Of a stretch of 64,000 bases of DNA, positions 25,062-35,352 are shown piece by piece (position 1 is the first letter of the stretch; every line of letters begins with the position of its first letter). Origin of the DNA: Limnobacter litoralis (GTDB lineage: Bacteria; Pseudomonadota; Gammaproteobacteria; Burkholderiales; Burkholderiaceae_B). Location: positions 124,001-188,000 of the forward strand of contig NZ_BSOJ01000009.1 in the NCBI RefSeq assembly GCF_030160455.1, read 5' to 3'. The position numbers were made by a program, and so were the translations under genes. Under the pieces are notes generated by a model that was given only the letters and a program-made list of their open reading frames with translations, did not search any database and was not told the DNA's origin.

Positions 25062-25556
25062 TCAACTTCTTTTCGGTGTCCAGGCCCACACAGCCCTGAC
25101 AAATATCGGCTCTTTGTTTTCAGCGTCGGTGATGGTCACCGCCACATCCACTTCGCCGCGCTCTTCGGTCTGCATCATTGTAATCTGCTCTGGGGTCAAC
25201 ATCGCCTCAGCGCGCATGTCTCCGCTGGCGCGCTTGCGGTAATCCACTTCCATGCGTTTAATGACTGGCACCGCATTTCCGGGCACATTCAAGCCCACCA
25301 ATGCGCCCGTGGCGGATTCGGCAATCATGATCATCGCGACGGCGTGCACTGTGCCAATGTGGTTTTGAACGTATTTGCGGTTTTTGATGACCACGATGGA
25401 GTGGTTCGGCTCTATCCATTCAAATCGAAGACCAGAAGTCCGAAAGTATTTCACTGCGCGACCAAAAATCACCGTGAATGCTTTGGCCTTCAGCGCAGCT
25501 GGCAGTTTGTCAACCTGCGCGTAAACCTTTTGCAGCATGGATTTGTTGTTTGACAT
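25062..25556 (-). CDS. DUF4442 hotdog-fold protein (thioesterase-like)
   Basis: This is a 164-residue soluble protein of the DUF4442 family, a hotdog-fold group related to acyl-CoA thioesterases and YiiD-like domains. Recognisable segments are KNRKYVQNHIGTVHAVAMIMIAE (with the N-H-G-T-V-H core at about 62-72), VPVIKRMEVDYRKRASGD and a closing FVRAVWAW strand. No function is proven for the family. It lies 12 bases downstream of the 2,4-dienoyl-CoA reductase gene and 22 bases upstream of the alcohol dehydrogenase on the same strand. A role in handling acyl thioesters is plausible but inferred. Confidence 0.83.
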   Translation of the reverse strand: MSNNKSMLQKVYAQVDKLPAALKAKAFTVIFGRAVKYFRTSGLRFEWIEPNHSIVVIKNRKYVQNHIGTVHAVAMIMIAESATGALVGLNVPGNAVPVIKRMEVDYRKRASGDMRAEAMLTPEQITMMQTEERGEVDVAVTITDAENKEPIFVRAVWAWTPKRS

Positions 25557-25568
25557 GGTGTCTTTTCC

Positions 25569-27761
<2,193 letters not shown>

Positions 27762-27803
27762 TCATACACTTGGGTTTGATTTTTGTAGTGACTCTCATTG
27801 CTT

Positions 27804-30305
27804 ATGCACGCCTTGAAATACTGGGTTCAACAAAGCCGTCGGCCTGCTTTTCGGTTGCTGTTGTTGGCTTTGGTTTTAGCCATCGCTGCCATTTCATCAG
27901 TGGGTGTTTTTTCCGCACGCTTGCAAGCCGCCTTGCAACGCGACGCCACGCACATGCTGGGTGGTGGTCTGGTCATCGAGTCCAAAATGGATCCCGCTCG
28001 CCTGGCCTGGTTTTCCAGTCTGGGTCAGGCTGCACTGCAAGGCCTGCGCACAGCGCAAAGTGTTGTGTTCCCCAGTGTCGTGGTGTCTCGCAATGCCGAT
28101 TTACTGGTTTCGCTGAAGGCGGTGTCCAATGAATACCCCTTAAGCGGGCAGTTGACCATTCGTTCTGCGCAGGGCGAGGCCGAGAAGGTTTCTCACGGTC
28201 CGCCCAGTGGCGAGGTTTGGGTGGATGAAGGCGTCCCAGGTTCACTCGGCATTCAAATCGGTGACCAGATCAAGCTTGGTGAGGTGTCTTTTCGGGTCAG
28301 TCGGCTGATTCTGGTTGAACCCGATCGTGGTGCCGGCTTTGCGAGCTTTGCCCCCAGGGTCATGATGAACAAATCAGATTTGGCCGCCACTGGTTTGCTT
28401 GGCCCGGGTTCGAGGGCAACTTGGCGGGTGTATCTGGCAGGGTCATCCAAGGCCGTTCAGGCCTATCAGCAATTGATCGAACCCAAACTGACCGCCAGTG
28501 ATCACCTTGAAACAGTCGAGGGTGGGCGGCCAGAAATCAGTGGCACGCTTAACCGGGCCAATGACTTTCTGTCCATGGCGGCGCTCATTGGTGCATTGGT
28601 GGCCTGTGTGGGCATGTCGCTGGTTGCCCATCAGTTCGGCCGCGAGCAGGCGCGTGAAATGGCCATTCTCAAGAGTCTTGGATACACACCCCGACATTTG
28701 CTCAAACTCAATTTGACGGGTCTGATGCTGCTCACCGTGCTGGCAGGCGCGCTTGGCGTACTGCTTGGATGGGCCGCCCACTGGGTGCTGCTGCAACTCC
28801 TGCAGTCTTTGGTTGGCGCCACCCTACCGATGGCCGGTCTTTCCTATCTGCCTTTCGGCGTTGTACTGGCTGGCGTATTGCTGCTTGGATTTGCCGCTGC
28901 ACCTGTGGCTTATGCCTTGCGAGCCCCTACCGTTGCGGTATTGCGCCAACAAGCAACTGGCTCGAAGTGGGTCAGGGGCCTCTACACGGTGGTCATGGGC
29001 GTTGCTGCCGCGGCTGCCGTGTCTGCGCTTGTGGTGTCGAATGTCAAACTGGCCATGTTGTTACTGGCTGCTTTTGTGACCACTTGCGGTGTCTTTGCAG
29101 CGGTCTTTTACGGTTTGATTCGCTGGATGAGGGCTTGGTCAGCTCGCAAGAGCTCTGGCGGGGGGCAGATTGAGGTTTTGCAAAGCATGAGTCGCCGAAT
29201 GCCCCTACTGGTGGTGCAGGGCGTAAGCCTCGCCCTGGGGCTTTCAGCATTGCTGATTCTTGCTGTGGTGCAGGGCGACTTGATTTCAAGATGGCAGGCG
29301 GTCATCCCGCCCGACGCCCCCAACCGGTTTGCATTCAATATACAACCCGATCAGGCCAAAGACTTTCAGAAGCAACTGCAGACCGAGCTGCACGGTCAGG
29401 TTCGAATGTACCCTATGGTGCGTGGCCGCCTGATCCAAATTAACAAGCAGTTGATCAGGGCTGACTCTTTCAGCGATGCCCGGGCACAAGCCATGGTCGA
29501 TCGTGAGTTCAATTTGAGTTATCAGGACACACTTCCGCCCAAGAACAAAGTCATTGCAGGCCAGTGGTTTGATCAAAATCCCTTTGAACCCGAAGTCTCG
29601 ATTGAGCAAAGTGTAGCCAAGCGCTTGAATTTGAAGCTGGGCGATGAGTTGACTTTCGAAGTGGCAGGAGTGCCTGTCAAAGCGAAGGTCAGCAACATAC
29701 GAAGTCTTCGCTGGGACTCAATGGAAGTGAACTTTTATGTCATTTTCCCGAGTGCGGTTCTGAAAGACTTTCCACAAACCTGGATTACTGCGTTCTACAG
29801 TGGTCAAGCGCAGGCTGATCAGTTAACCCGCAAGTTGGTTGGCGCATTTCCAAACGTGACCATCATCAACACAGCACTCATCATCAATCAGATTCAAAAC
29901 ATACTGGCCCAGGTTAGCCGGGCCGTGCAGTTTGTGTTTCTGTTCACTGTGGCGGCAGGGGGCTTGGTGGTGGCAGCCTGTATTTTGTCGGGCGCGCGAA
30001 GCCGCACCCGTGAGGCGGCGATCTACAGGGCCATGGGGGCATCGACAGCACAGCTTCAGCGAGCCGCTCTGTTTGAGCTGGTGTTGCTTGGCGCAGTGGC
30101 CGGTTTTGTGGCAGCCCTTGCCGCTGAAGTGACGGGATGGGCTGTTGCCCGTTTCGTCTTTGAGTTTGATTACAACGGCTCATGGCTGGTCTTGCTAATT
30201 GGCATCTTGGTGGGTGTTGTGGCGTCTTTGGTGTTTGGTGGCTGGTCGGTCCGCAAGGTTTGTCAGGCCCCCGTCATGGCAACACTCAGAGAGGTTGGCA
30301 ACTAG
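27804..30305 (+). CDS. FtsX-like ABC transporter permease
   Basis: This is a large inner-membrane permease of about 833 residues of the FtsX/MacB type, similar in layout to YbbP. There is a membrane helix at about residues 17-38, followed by a periplasmic domain. Three to four helices lie around residues 255-390 and another pair at about 395-445. A second periplasmic domain follows (about 490-690), then a final FtsX core (about 700-830). Such proteins pair with a LolD-like ATPase and act on lipids or lipoproteins. No ATPase gene lies next to it, so it must use a partner encoded elsewhere. ATG at 27804 is used; the TTG at 27798 is an alternative. Neither has a strong ribosome site. Confidence 0.85.
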   Translation: MHALKYWVQQSRRPAFRLLLLALVLAIAAISSVGVFSARLQAALQRDATHMLGGGLVIESKMDPARLAWFSSLGQAALQGLRTAQSVVFPSVVVSRNADLLVSLKAVSNEYPLSGQLTIRSAQGEAEKVSHGPPSGEVWVDEGVPGSLGIQIGDQIKLGEVSFRVSRLILVEPDRGAGFASFAPRVMMNKSDLAATGLLGPGSRATWRVYLAGSSKAVQAYQQLIEPKLTASDHLETVEGGRPEISGTLNRANDFLSMAALIGALVACVGMSLVAHQFGREQAREMAILKSLGYTPRHLLKLNLTGLMLLTVLAGALGVLLGWAAHWVLLQLLQSLVGATLPMAGLSYLPFGVVLAGVLLLGFAAAPVAYALRAPTVAVLRQQATGSKWVRGLYTVVMGVAAAAAVSALVVSNVKLAMLLLAAFVTTCGVFAAVFYGLIRWMRAWSARKSSGGGQIEVLQSMSRRMPLLVVQGVSLALGLSALLILAVVQGDLISRWQAVIPPDAPNRFAFNIQPDQAKDFQKQLQTELHGQVRMYPMVRGRLIQINKQLIRADSFSDARAQAMVDREFNLSYQDTLPPKNKVIAGQWFDQNPFEPEVSIEQSVAKRLNLKLGDELTFEVAGVPVKAKVSNIRSLRWDSMEVNFYVIFPSAVLKDFPQTWITAFYSGQAQADQLTRKLVGAFPNVTIINTALIINQIQNILAQVSRAVQFVFLFTVAAGGLVVAACILSGARSRTREAAIYRAMGASTAQLQRAALFELVLLGAVAGFVAALAAEVTGWAVARFVFEFDYNGSWLVLLIGILVGVVASLVFGGWSVRKVCQAPVMATLREVGN

Positions 30306-30342
30306 GCTTACAATTGTGTTTTTGCCTTACGCCTTACTCAGT

Positions 30343-30819
30343 ATGACCGAACAAAACGGCAGTCAGCCCATCTCACCATTCCAGTTTTTCGGCGATGACG
30401 ACTTGGAGCGTCAACACGGTGTTCAGCGCCTGGTGGATCTTTTCTACGATGAGATGGACTCCAATCCTGCGTATGCACGCATTCGTCACTTGCATCCTGC
30501 CGACCTGTCGCATTCACGTGAAAAGCTCACTTTGTTTTTGTCCGGTTGGTTGGGTGGGCCCGACATTTACAGTCCGCAATTCGGCCACCCCAGGTTGCGT
30601 GCCCGCCATCTGCCTTTTCCGATTGCCAGTGAAGACCGAGATCAGTGGCTTTCTTGCATGTTGCATGCCCTTGAGGCCATGAAATTTGACCAGCGATTGA
30701 TTGAAACGCTGATGGTGTCTTTCTACAGAACTGCTGACTGGATGAGAAACCAGCCAGACCCAGCCGGTTCCGCAAAATCCATCCACGTGGGTATTCGAGG
30801 TGTTCAAGGTGATGAATGA
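30343..30819 (+). CDS. Group II truncated haemoglobin
   Basis: This is a 158-residue 2-on-2 haemoglobin. The proximal histidine is His89 in RARHLPFPI, and Trp102 (QWLSCM) matches the conserved G8 tryptophan of group II. The helical opening PFQFFGDDD and LVDLFYDEMDSNP is typical. It may bind O2, NO or peroxide in the cytosol, but the physiological role is not deducible. ATG at 30343 begins the family sequence. The frame is open upstream inside the permease 3' end. The C-terminal about 20 residues are an unconserved extension and the stop overlaps the start region of rmuC. Confidence 0.9.
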   Translation: MTEQNGSQPISPFQFFGDDDLERQHGVQRLVDLFYDEMDSNPAYARIRHLHPADLSHSREKLTLFLSGWLGGPDIYSPQFGHPRLRARHLPFPIASEDRDQWLSCMLHALEAMKFDQRLIETLMVSFYRTADWMRNQPDPAGSAKSIHVGIRGVQGDE

Positions 30820-32185
30820 CATGGGTATGTGGCCGCTGCTGCTGACTGTTTTGAACCTGATTGTGCTGTTGGTGCTGTTCGTCTGGCTTGGCCGCAAGTT
30901 GACTGCACCACAAGACACGCTCTGGAAACTGTCACTGGAGCAAACCTTGGAGGGCCTGTCCAAAACAGTGGCCCAGCAATCCTTCGCGCTGGACGAAACC
31001 CAAAAGCAAATTCGTTTGTTGGGCAACGACATCGAGCAACGCCAGGCGGGTCAGGTCCAAAGCATTCAAACCCAATTTGCACAGGCCAGAGCCGAGGGCC
31101 AGCAAACCCAGGCGCATTTTCAGCAGCAGGTGTTGGGGCAGTTGACCCAGTTCTCAGACACACTGCATCGCACCAACACCTTGATTCAAGAACAGCTTCG
31201 CGAGATTCGCACTTCCGTGGAAAAGAAGCTGACGGAACTACAGGCTGACAACGCAGGCAAGCTTGAAGAGATGCGAAAAACCGTGGATGAAAAGCTGCAC
31301 GCCACGCTGGAGCAGCGTTTGGGCGAATCATTCAAGCAGGTCAGTGACCGCCTTGAAGCGGTTTACAAGGGGCTTGGTGAAATGCAAACACTGGCCGCCG
31401 GCGTGGGCGATTTAAAGCGGGTGTTGACCAATGTCAAAACACGTGGCACTTGGGGCGAAGTGCAGCTTCAGGCCTTGTTGGAACAGATGTTGACCCCCTC
31501 GCAGTACGGTCAAAACGTGAAAACCGTACCCGGTAGCAATGCCATTGTTGAATTTGCAGTGCGCCTGCCAGGGCGAACCGACGGAGATGCGCCAGTCTGG
31601 TTGCCAATCGATTCAAAATTTCCCAAAGAACAATATGAACGCTTGATGGAGGCGTTTGATCGCGCCGACCCTGAGGCGGTCACAGTGGAGTCCAAGGCGC
31701 TGGAGATGGCGGTGCGAAACGAAGCCAAAACCATTTCAGACAAATACCTGGCACCGCCCCACACCACCGACTTCGGAATCATGTTTCTACCGACCGAGGG
31801 CCTGTATGCCGAGGTCGTCAAGCGACCTGGCCTGGTCGATGATCTGCAACGATTGCACAGAGTGACCGTTGCGGGCCCCAGTACCTTGACGACCTTGCTC
31901 AATGCCTTGCAACTTGGATTCAAGACACTTGCCCTTGAAAAGCGGTCGAGTGAGGTGTGGACGATTTTGAGCGCGGTAAAGACCGAGTTTGGAAAGTTTG
32001 GCGATGTCCTCGCAAAAACAAAAGAGACGCTTGAACGCGCGGCCAAAAACATTGAATCCGCAGAGACTCGTTCCCGTGTAATGCAGCGAAAGCTCAAGGG
32101 GATGGATGAGTTGCCCGCCGCGCAGGCGCTGGATTTATTGGGGCTGCAGTCAGATGAAGGTTCCGGAGGGGATCTTGACGAGTAG
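30812..32185 (+). CDS. rmuC: DNA recombination protein RmuC
   Basis: RmuC limits inversions at short inverted repeats and is predicted to have a nuclease-like core. The 457-residue protein begins with a membrane helix (about residues 6-26). A long coiled coil (about 45-200) follows, rich in Gln, Glu and Ala. The RmuC core (about 205-420) contains TRGTWGEVQLQALLEQML, PIDSKFPKEQYERL and TTDFGIMFLPTEGLYAEV. ATG at 30812 overlaps the globin stop. The GTG at 30800 and ATG at 30821 are possible alternatives, since the ribosome site is ambiguous (GAGG and AAGG both occur). It precedes L-asparaginase, whose start lies inside the last codons. Confidence 0.93.
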   Translation: MNDMGMWPLLLTVLNLIVLLVLFVWLGRKLTAPQDTLWKLSLEQTLEGLSKTVAQQSFALDETQKQIRLLGNDIEQRQAGQVQSIQTQFAQARAEGQQTQAHFQQQVLGQLTQFSDTLHRTNTLIQEQLREIRTSVEKKLTELQADNAGKLEEMRKTVDEKLHATLEQRLGESFKQVSDRLEAVYKGLGEMQTLAAGVGDLKRVLTNVKTRGTWGEVQLQALLEQMLTPSQYGQNVKTVPGSNAIVEFAVRLPGRTDGDAPVWLPIDSKFPKEQYERLMEAFDRADPEAVTVESKALEMAVRNEAKTISDKYLAPPHTTDFGIMFLPTEGLYAEVVKRPGLVDDLQRLHRVTVAGPSTLTTLLNALQLGFKTLALEKRSSEVWTILSAVKTEFGKFGDVLAKTKETLERAAKNIESAETRSRVMQRKLKGMDELPAAQALDLLGLQSDEGSGGDLDE

Positions 32186-33308
32186 TGCCGACAACAACGT
32201 ACCCACAGTGTGCCTTGTCAACACTGGCGGCACCATTGCCGGATTGTCTAGCGGCCTGTCTGCAGCGTCAGGTCAGGTCACTTACCGATCTGCCCAACTT
32301 GAAGCCACTGATTTGATTCAGGATTTGCCAGATCTGAAAGCCACATTCAACTGGCGATTTGAAAGCCCTTATCAAATTGGGAGTCAAAATCTCGAATGGC
32401 GGCACATGCTGATGATGCATCAGTTGTTGATTCGTCTGCTTGAGGACACCTCGGTCGATGCCATTGTGGTGACCCATGGCACAGATTGCCTTGAAGACAT
32501 GCTGTTTTTTCTGCATTTGTGTCTGCCAGCCAAGCTTCAACAATCGAAACCTCTTCTCTTTGTGGCTGCCATGCTGCCTGCTGATCATCCCCAAGCGGAT
32601 GGCCCAGTCAACTTGTCGAATGCCTTGAATTTGGCCGACGATTTGATTGGCCAGAAAAAATCATTTTTCGGAGCCGTTTTGCATGGCTTGCGCACACCAG
32701 CCGAGCATGTTCGAAAAATGCACACCACCGACATTTCAGCTTTTGACAGTCAATGGGGTGTTTCTGTTAAAGCGCCACTGACCCAAGCCCAGCCCTTCAA
32801 GCACAACAGCCCCACAGCCGGCCTTTTTTCGGCCGTTCTGGCTGCGCAATTGCACAGCCTGGGGCTTGAGAAAACAGAGCTGCGCTTGTTGTCGGCCGAT
32901 GTGTGTGTTGCGTACTGCGCACCGGGTCTTCCCACACCGCTGCTGCGTGCAGGTCAGGGTGACGATGCAGGTCATTTGCCAATGGCTTTTGTGATTGCTG
33001 CGCCTGGCCATGGAAGTATTCCAGATGCCTGGTCAGATTTTATCAACGAGGCCTTGCAGCAGGGCAACTTGCTGATCAGGTCAAGTCGAGTGGGCGAAGG
33101 CGGGGTGTCAGAAGGGGGCGAGTATCAAATTCCCGCACAATTTGAACGTCATTTTGACGAACGGGTTGTGGCAGGTCGAGAAGGTCTAGTTGACCGGTTT
33201 GCCGTTGCAAACAAATGGACAGGCATGTGGAATGCACACTTTATGTCGATTCCACAATGCCTGGTGTTTGCAAGGCTGGCTCTATTTGAAATGACCGTCC
33301 TTCAATAG
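32175..33308 (+). CDS. L-asparaginase
   Basis: This is an asparaginase of the bacterial type I/II fold, releasing ammonia from asparagine. The two catalytic Thr regions are visible in NTGGTIAG (near the N-terminus) and VVTHGTDCLED. The supporting Lys region KMHTTDISAF and the AMLPADHPQADGPVNLSNA segment are also present. At 377 residues it is slightly longer than the usual 330-350. TTG at 32175 is chosen because a strong GGAGGGG site lies five bases upstream. The alternative ATG at 32154 has none. No signal peptide is seen, so it is probably cytosolic. It overlaps rmuC by 11 bases and ends one base before the convergent TolC gene. It is not an isoaspartyl peptidase and so is not a cyanophycin dipeptide enzyme. 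Confidence 0.88.
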   Translation: MTSSADNNVPTVCLVNTGGTIAGLSSGLSAASGQVTYRSAQLEATDLIQDLPDLKATFNWRFESPYQIGSQNLEWRHMLMMHQLLIRLLEDTSVDAIVVTHGTDCLEDMLFFLHLCLPAKLQQSKPLLFVAAMLPADHPQADGPVNLSNALNLADDLIGQKKSFFGAVLHGLRTPAEHVRKMHTTDISAFDSQWGVSVKAPLTQAQPFKHNSPTAGLFSAVLAAQLHSLGLEKTELRLLSADVCVAYCAPGLPTPLLRAGQGDDAGHLPMAFVIAAPGHGSIPDAWSDFINEALQQGNLLIRSSRVGEGGVSEGGEYQIPAQFERHFDERVVAGREGLVDRFAVANKWTGMWNAHFMSIPQCLVFARLALFEMTVLQ

Positions 33309-33309
33309 T

Positions 33310-35352
33310 TTAAAGATCGGCCGAGGCCAAGTGCCTTTTTTCCTTCTCAACGTGAGCTGTCACTGGCAAATTCTGCTCTCGAATGATTTGCCAGCTGTTG
33401 TTGACTTTTTTCCAGGTCAACACTTTTCTTGATTTTTCCTTGTAATTGGCGGATTTGTAGTCCTGAAGAAAGCTGATGTCATACACATCCGGATCGTCAA
33501 AGCTTGGAATGACCTGAAAATCGCTGACATGAATCTGTATGTCCTTGCTTGTTTTAAGTCGAGAGGTTCGATTGGCGACCCAGCTTGAGTGCGTGCCTTC
33601 TTCGGGTTTGAATGCGGACGCATAGAAATCAAGGTACTGTGTGACATCACCGGCCTGCCATGCAGCCACCCAGGCATTTGTTTTTTCGATGAGTTTGCTG
33701 GATACAAAAGTAGGGTCAGAAAGAGAGGCTTGCTGACCACCTGTGTCTGCCGCTGCAACCAACACAGGCTGATCAGAAAGGCCGTTGTTCACTGTTTTGA
33801 GTGCGTCGTCGAAGCCCAGGTTTGGCAGTTTAAAGTCATCCAGATTGATCAAACTGGCGGGGCAGGGTTCGTCAGCCGATTGATCCGTTTGTTCTTTGTA
33901 AAAAAGCACGTTTTTACGGGTGGGCTCATTGATTTGAAGGTAATTTTCAACACCAAACAACTGAATCAGCTGCCCAGTTGTGGCCAAAAGTTTCAGCTTG
34001 CTGACACTAAGGTCCGCTTCAATGTTGATCAATGCACGCTGGGCCTGATGGAACTCATCCTCTGCGCTTAACAAGTCCAGCAGGCTGCGACGTCCAATCG
34101 AAAATTGTTGTTCATAGGCGGTTCGGGCGTTGGTAATTGATTCAGCCTGTGCCTTGAAATAATTCATTTTGCGCTGAGAGCTGACCACATCATAAAGTGA
34201 CGTTTGCGCAATTTGACGAATTAGCCTGCAAGTGGCCAGTTTGTCGTCCTGAGAGCGCATTTTGCGGTTGACTGCAGCGGATCTTGCCGCTTTGTCTGCC
34301 CCTCCTCTGAACAAGTTCATGCTGGCCAGTACATCCACTGAGGAGATTTGCCGTTCGTCGAAAGTGGACAGGTAATTGCTGTACACATCTGTTTTGGCGC
34401 GTACATCGATTCGGGGATAAAAGCCCTCAGAAGCCGCTGTGACCGCATAGTTCGCTGCGCGAATATTGGCATTGGCCGCTTTAATCAGCGGATGGTGATT
34501 TAGTGCAAAAACCAGCCGCTCAGGATTGTCCACTTCAAAGTTGGCCTTGACGATGTATTCACCCATGTCGTTGATTGGCCAGACAGCGTCGACTTCACGT
34601 TGATAAGTCGCCATGGCTGAAAATGTATTTGCCTTTTCGGTGGCAAGGTTGCTAAGTGCCAGTGTGTATCTGCTTTTGGCCTGTTCAAGATCGGATTGTC
34701 GGGCTACACCGCTTTTTACTTTGTCTTCGATTTTGTCTTTGAGGTCTTTGAGGTAATTCAGGTTTTCCTCAGCCAGCTTGGTGAGTGCCTGATAACGCGA
34801 CACATTGACGTGTGCTGTGGCTGAATCAAAGGCAATCTGGTTGGCCTGATCGAGCACCTGAAAATATTTCTGCATGGCTGCCGAATAGGCACCCAAATAG
34901 CGTGCCTGAGATGCAAAGCCGTTGAAGACATTTTCACGCGCTTCGATGCCGTAGGAGTGATTGTTGTAGGTGTTGGTGTCACCGTTGTTGACGTTGCTTC
35001 TCTCTCGACCTGTTTGCCCGCGCAAATCGACAGTTGGAAGCATGGCGCCAAAGTTGCCGTTGGCCTCGTCCATGATTGCCTCGAGTCCATGGGTTGAGGC
35101 AGCCAGTTTTGGACTTTTTTCCAATCCCAAGATCACTGAATGTTGCAGTGGGTTGGCCTTGGCTGGTTCAGTGGTTGAAGCTTGGGTGCCCCGTGCTTCA
35201 GCCGCATTGGGTGTTTCAGGTGCAGCGCTTTCCTGAGCCTGGACATTTGCAACGCCAAAAGTACACAGCGCTGAAATGACTGCGCACCAAATTGTGTTGC
35301 GAATAAAAATCGGATTGTTTGTTGTCATGGTGTTTGGATCTGTAGTGGTCAC
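33310..35352 (-). CDS. TolC family outer-membrane channel with C-terminal NTF2-like domain
   Basis: This is the outer-membrane part of a type I secretion system, fused to an extra domain. After a signal peptide (hydrophobic at about residues 20-38, cut near VQAQE), a TolC/AggA-like channel region runs from about 70 to 510 with two repeats of long helices and beta strands. A linker of about 45 residues follows. The last about 115 residues (WVAAWQAGDVTQYLDFYASAF, WVANRTSRL, VLTWKKVNNSWQIIRE) match NTF2-like domains of the kind attached to Cds6-type proteins. The GTG start overlaps the cargo-gene stop (GTGA). ATG at 35328 is an alternative. At 680 residues it is well above the about 450 of a plain TolC. 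Role in substrate recognition or envelope anchoring is inference. Confidence 0.88.
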   Translation of the reverse strand: MTTTDPNTMTTNNPIFIRNTIWCAVISALCTFGVANVQAQESAAPETPNAAEARGTQASTTEPAKANPLQHSVILGLEKSPKLAASTHGLEAIMDEANGNFGAMLPTVDLRGQTGRERSNVNNGDTNTYNNHSYGIEARENVFNGFASQARYLGAYSAAMQKYFQVLDQANQIAFDSATAHVNVSRYQALTKLAEENLNYLKDLKDKIEDKVKSGVARQSDLEQAKSRYTLALSNLATEKANTFSAMATYQREVDAVWPINDMGEYIVKANFEVDNPERLVFALNHHPLIKAANANIRAANYAVTAASEGFYPRIDVRAKTDVYSNYLSTFDERQISSVDVLASMNLFRGGADKAARSAAVNRKMRSQDDKLATCRLIRQIAQTSLYDVVSSQRKMNYFKAQAESITNARTAYEQQFSIGRRSLLDLLSAEDEFHQAQRALINIEADLSVSKLKLLATTGQLIQLFGVENYLQINEPTRKNVLFYKEQTDQSADEPCPASLINLDDFKLPNLGFDDALKTVNNGLSDQPVLVAAADTGGQQASLSDPTFVSSKLIEKTNAWVAAWQAGDVTQYLDFYASAFKPEEGTHSSWVANRTSRLKTSKDIQIHVSDFQVIPSFDDPDVYDISFLQDYKSANYKEKSRKVLTWKKVNNSWQIIREQNLPVTAHVEKEKRHLASADL

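Noticed and set aside
32175-33308. Isoaspartyl dipeptidase or plant-type asparaginase for cyanophycin breakdown
   Set aside because: The motifs are those of the bacterial type I/II asparaginase (TGGTIAG, THGTD). The Ntn-hydrolase cleavage motif is absent.
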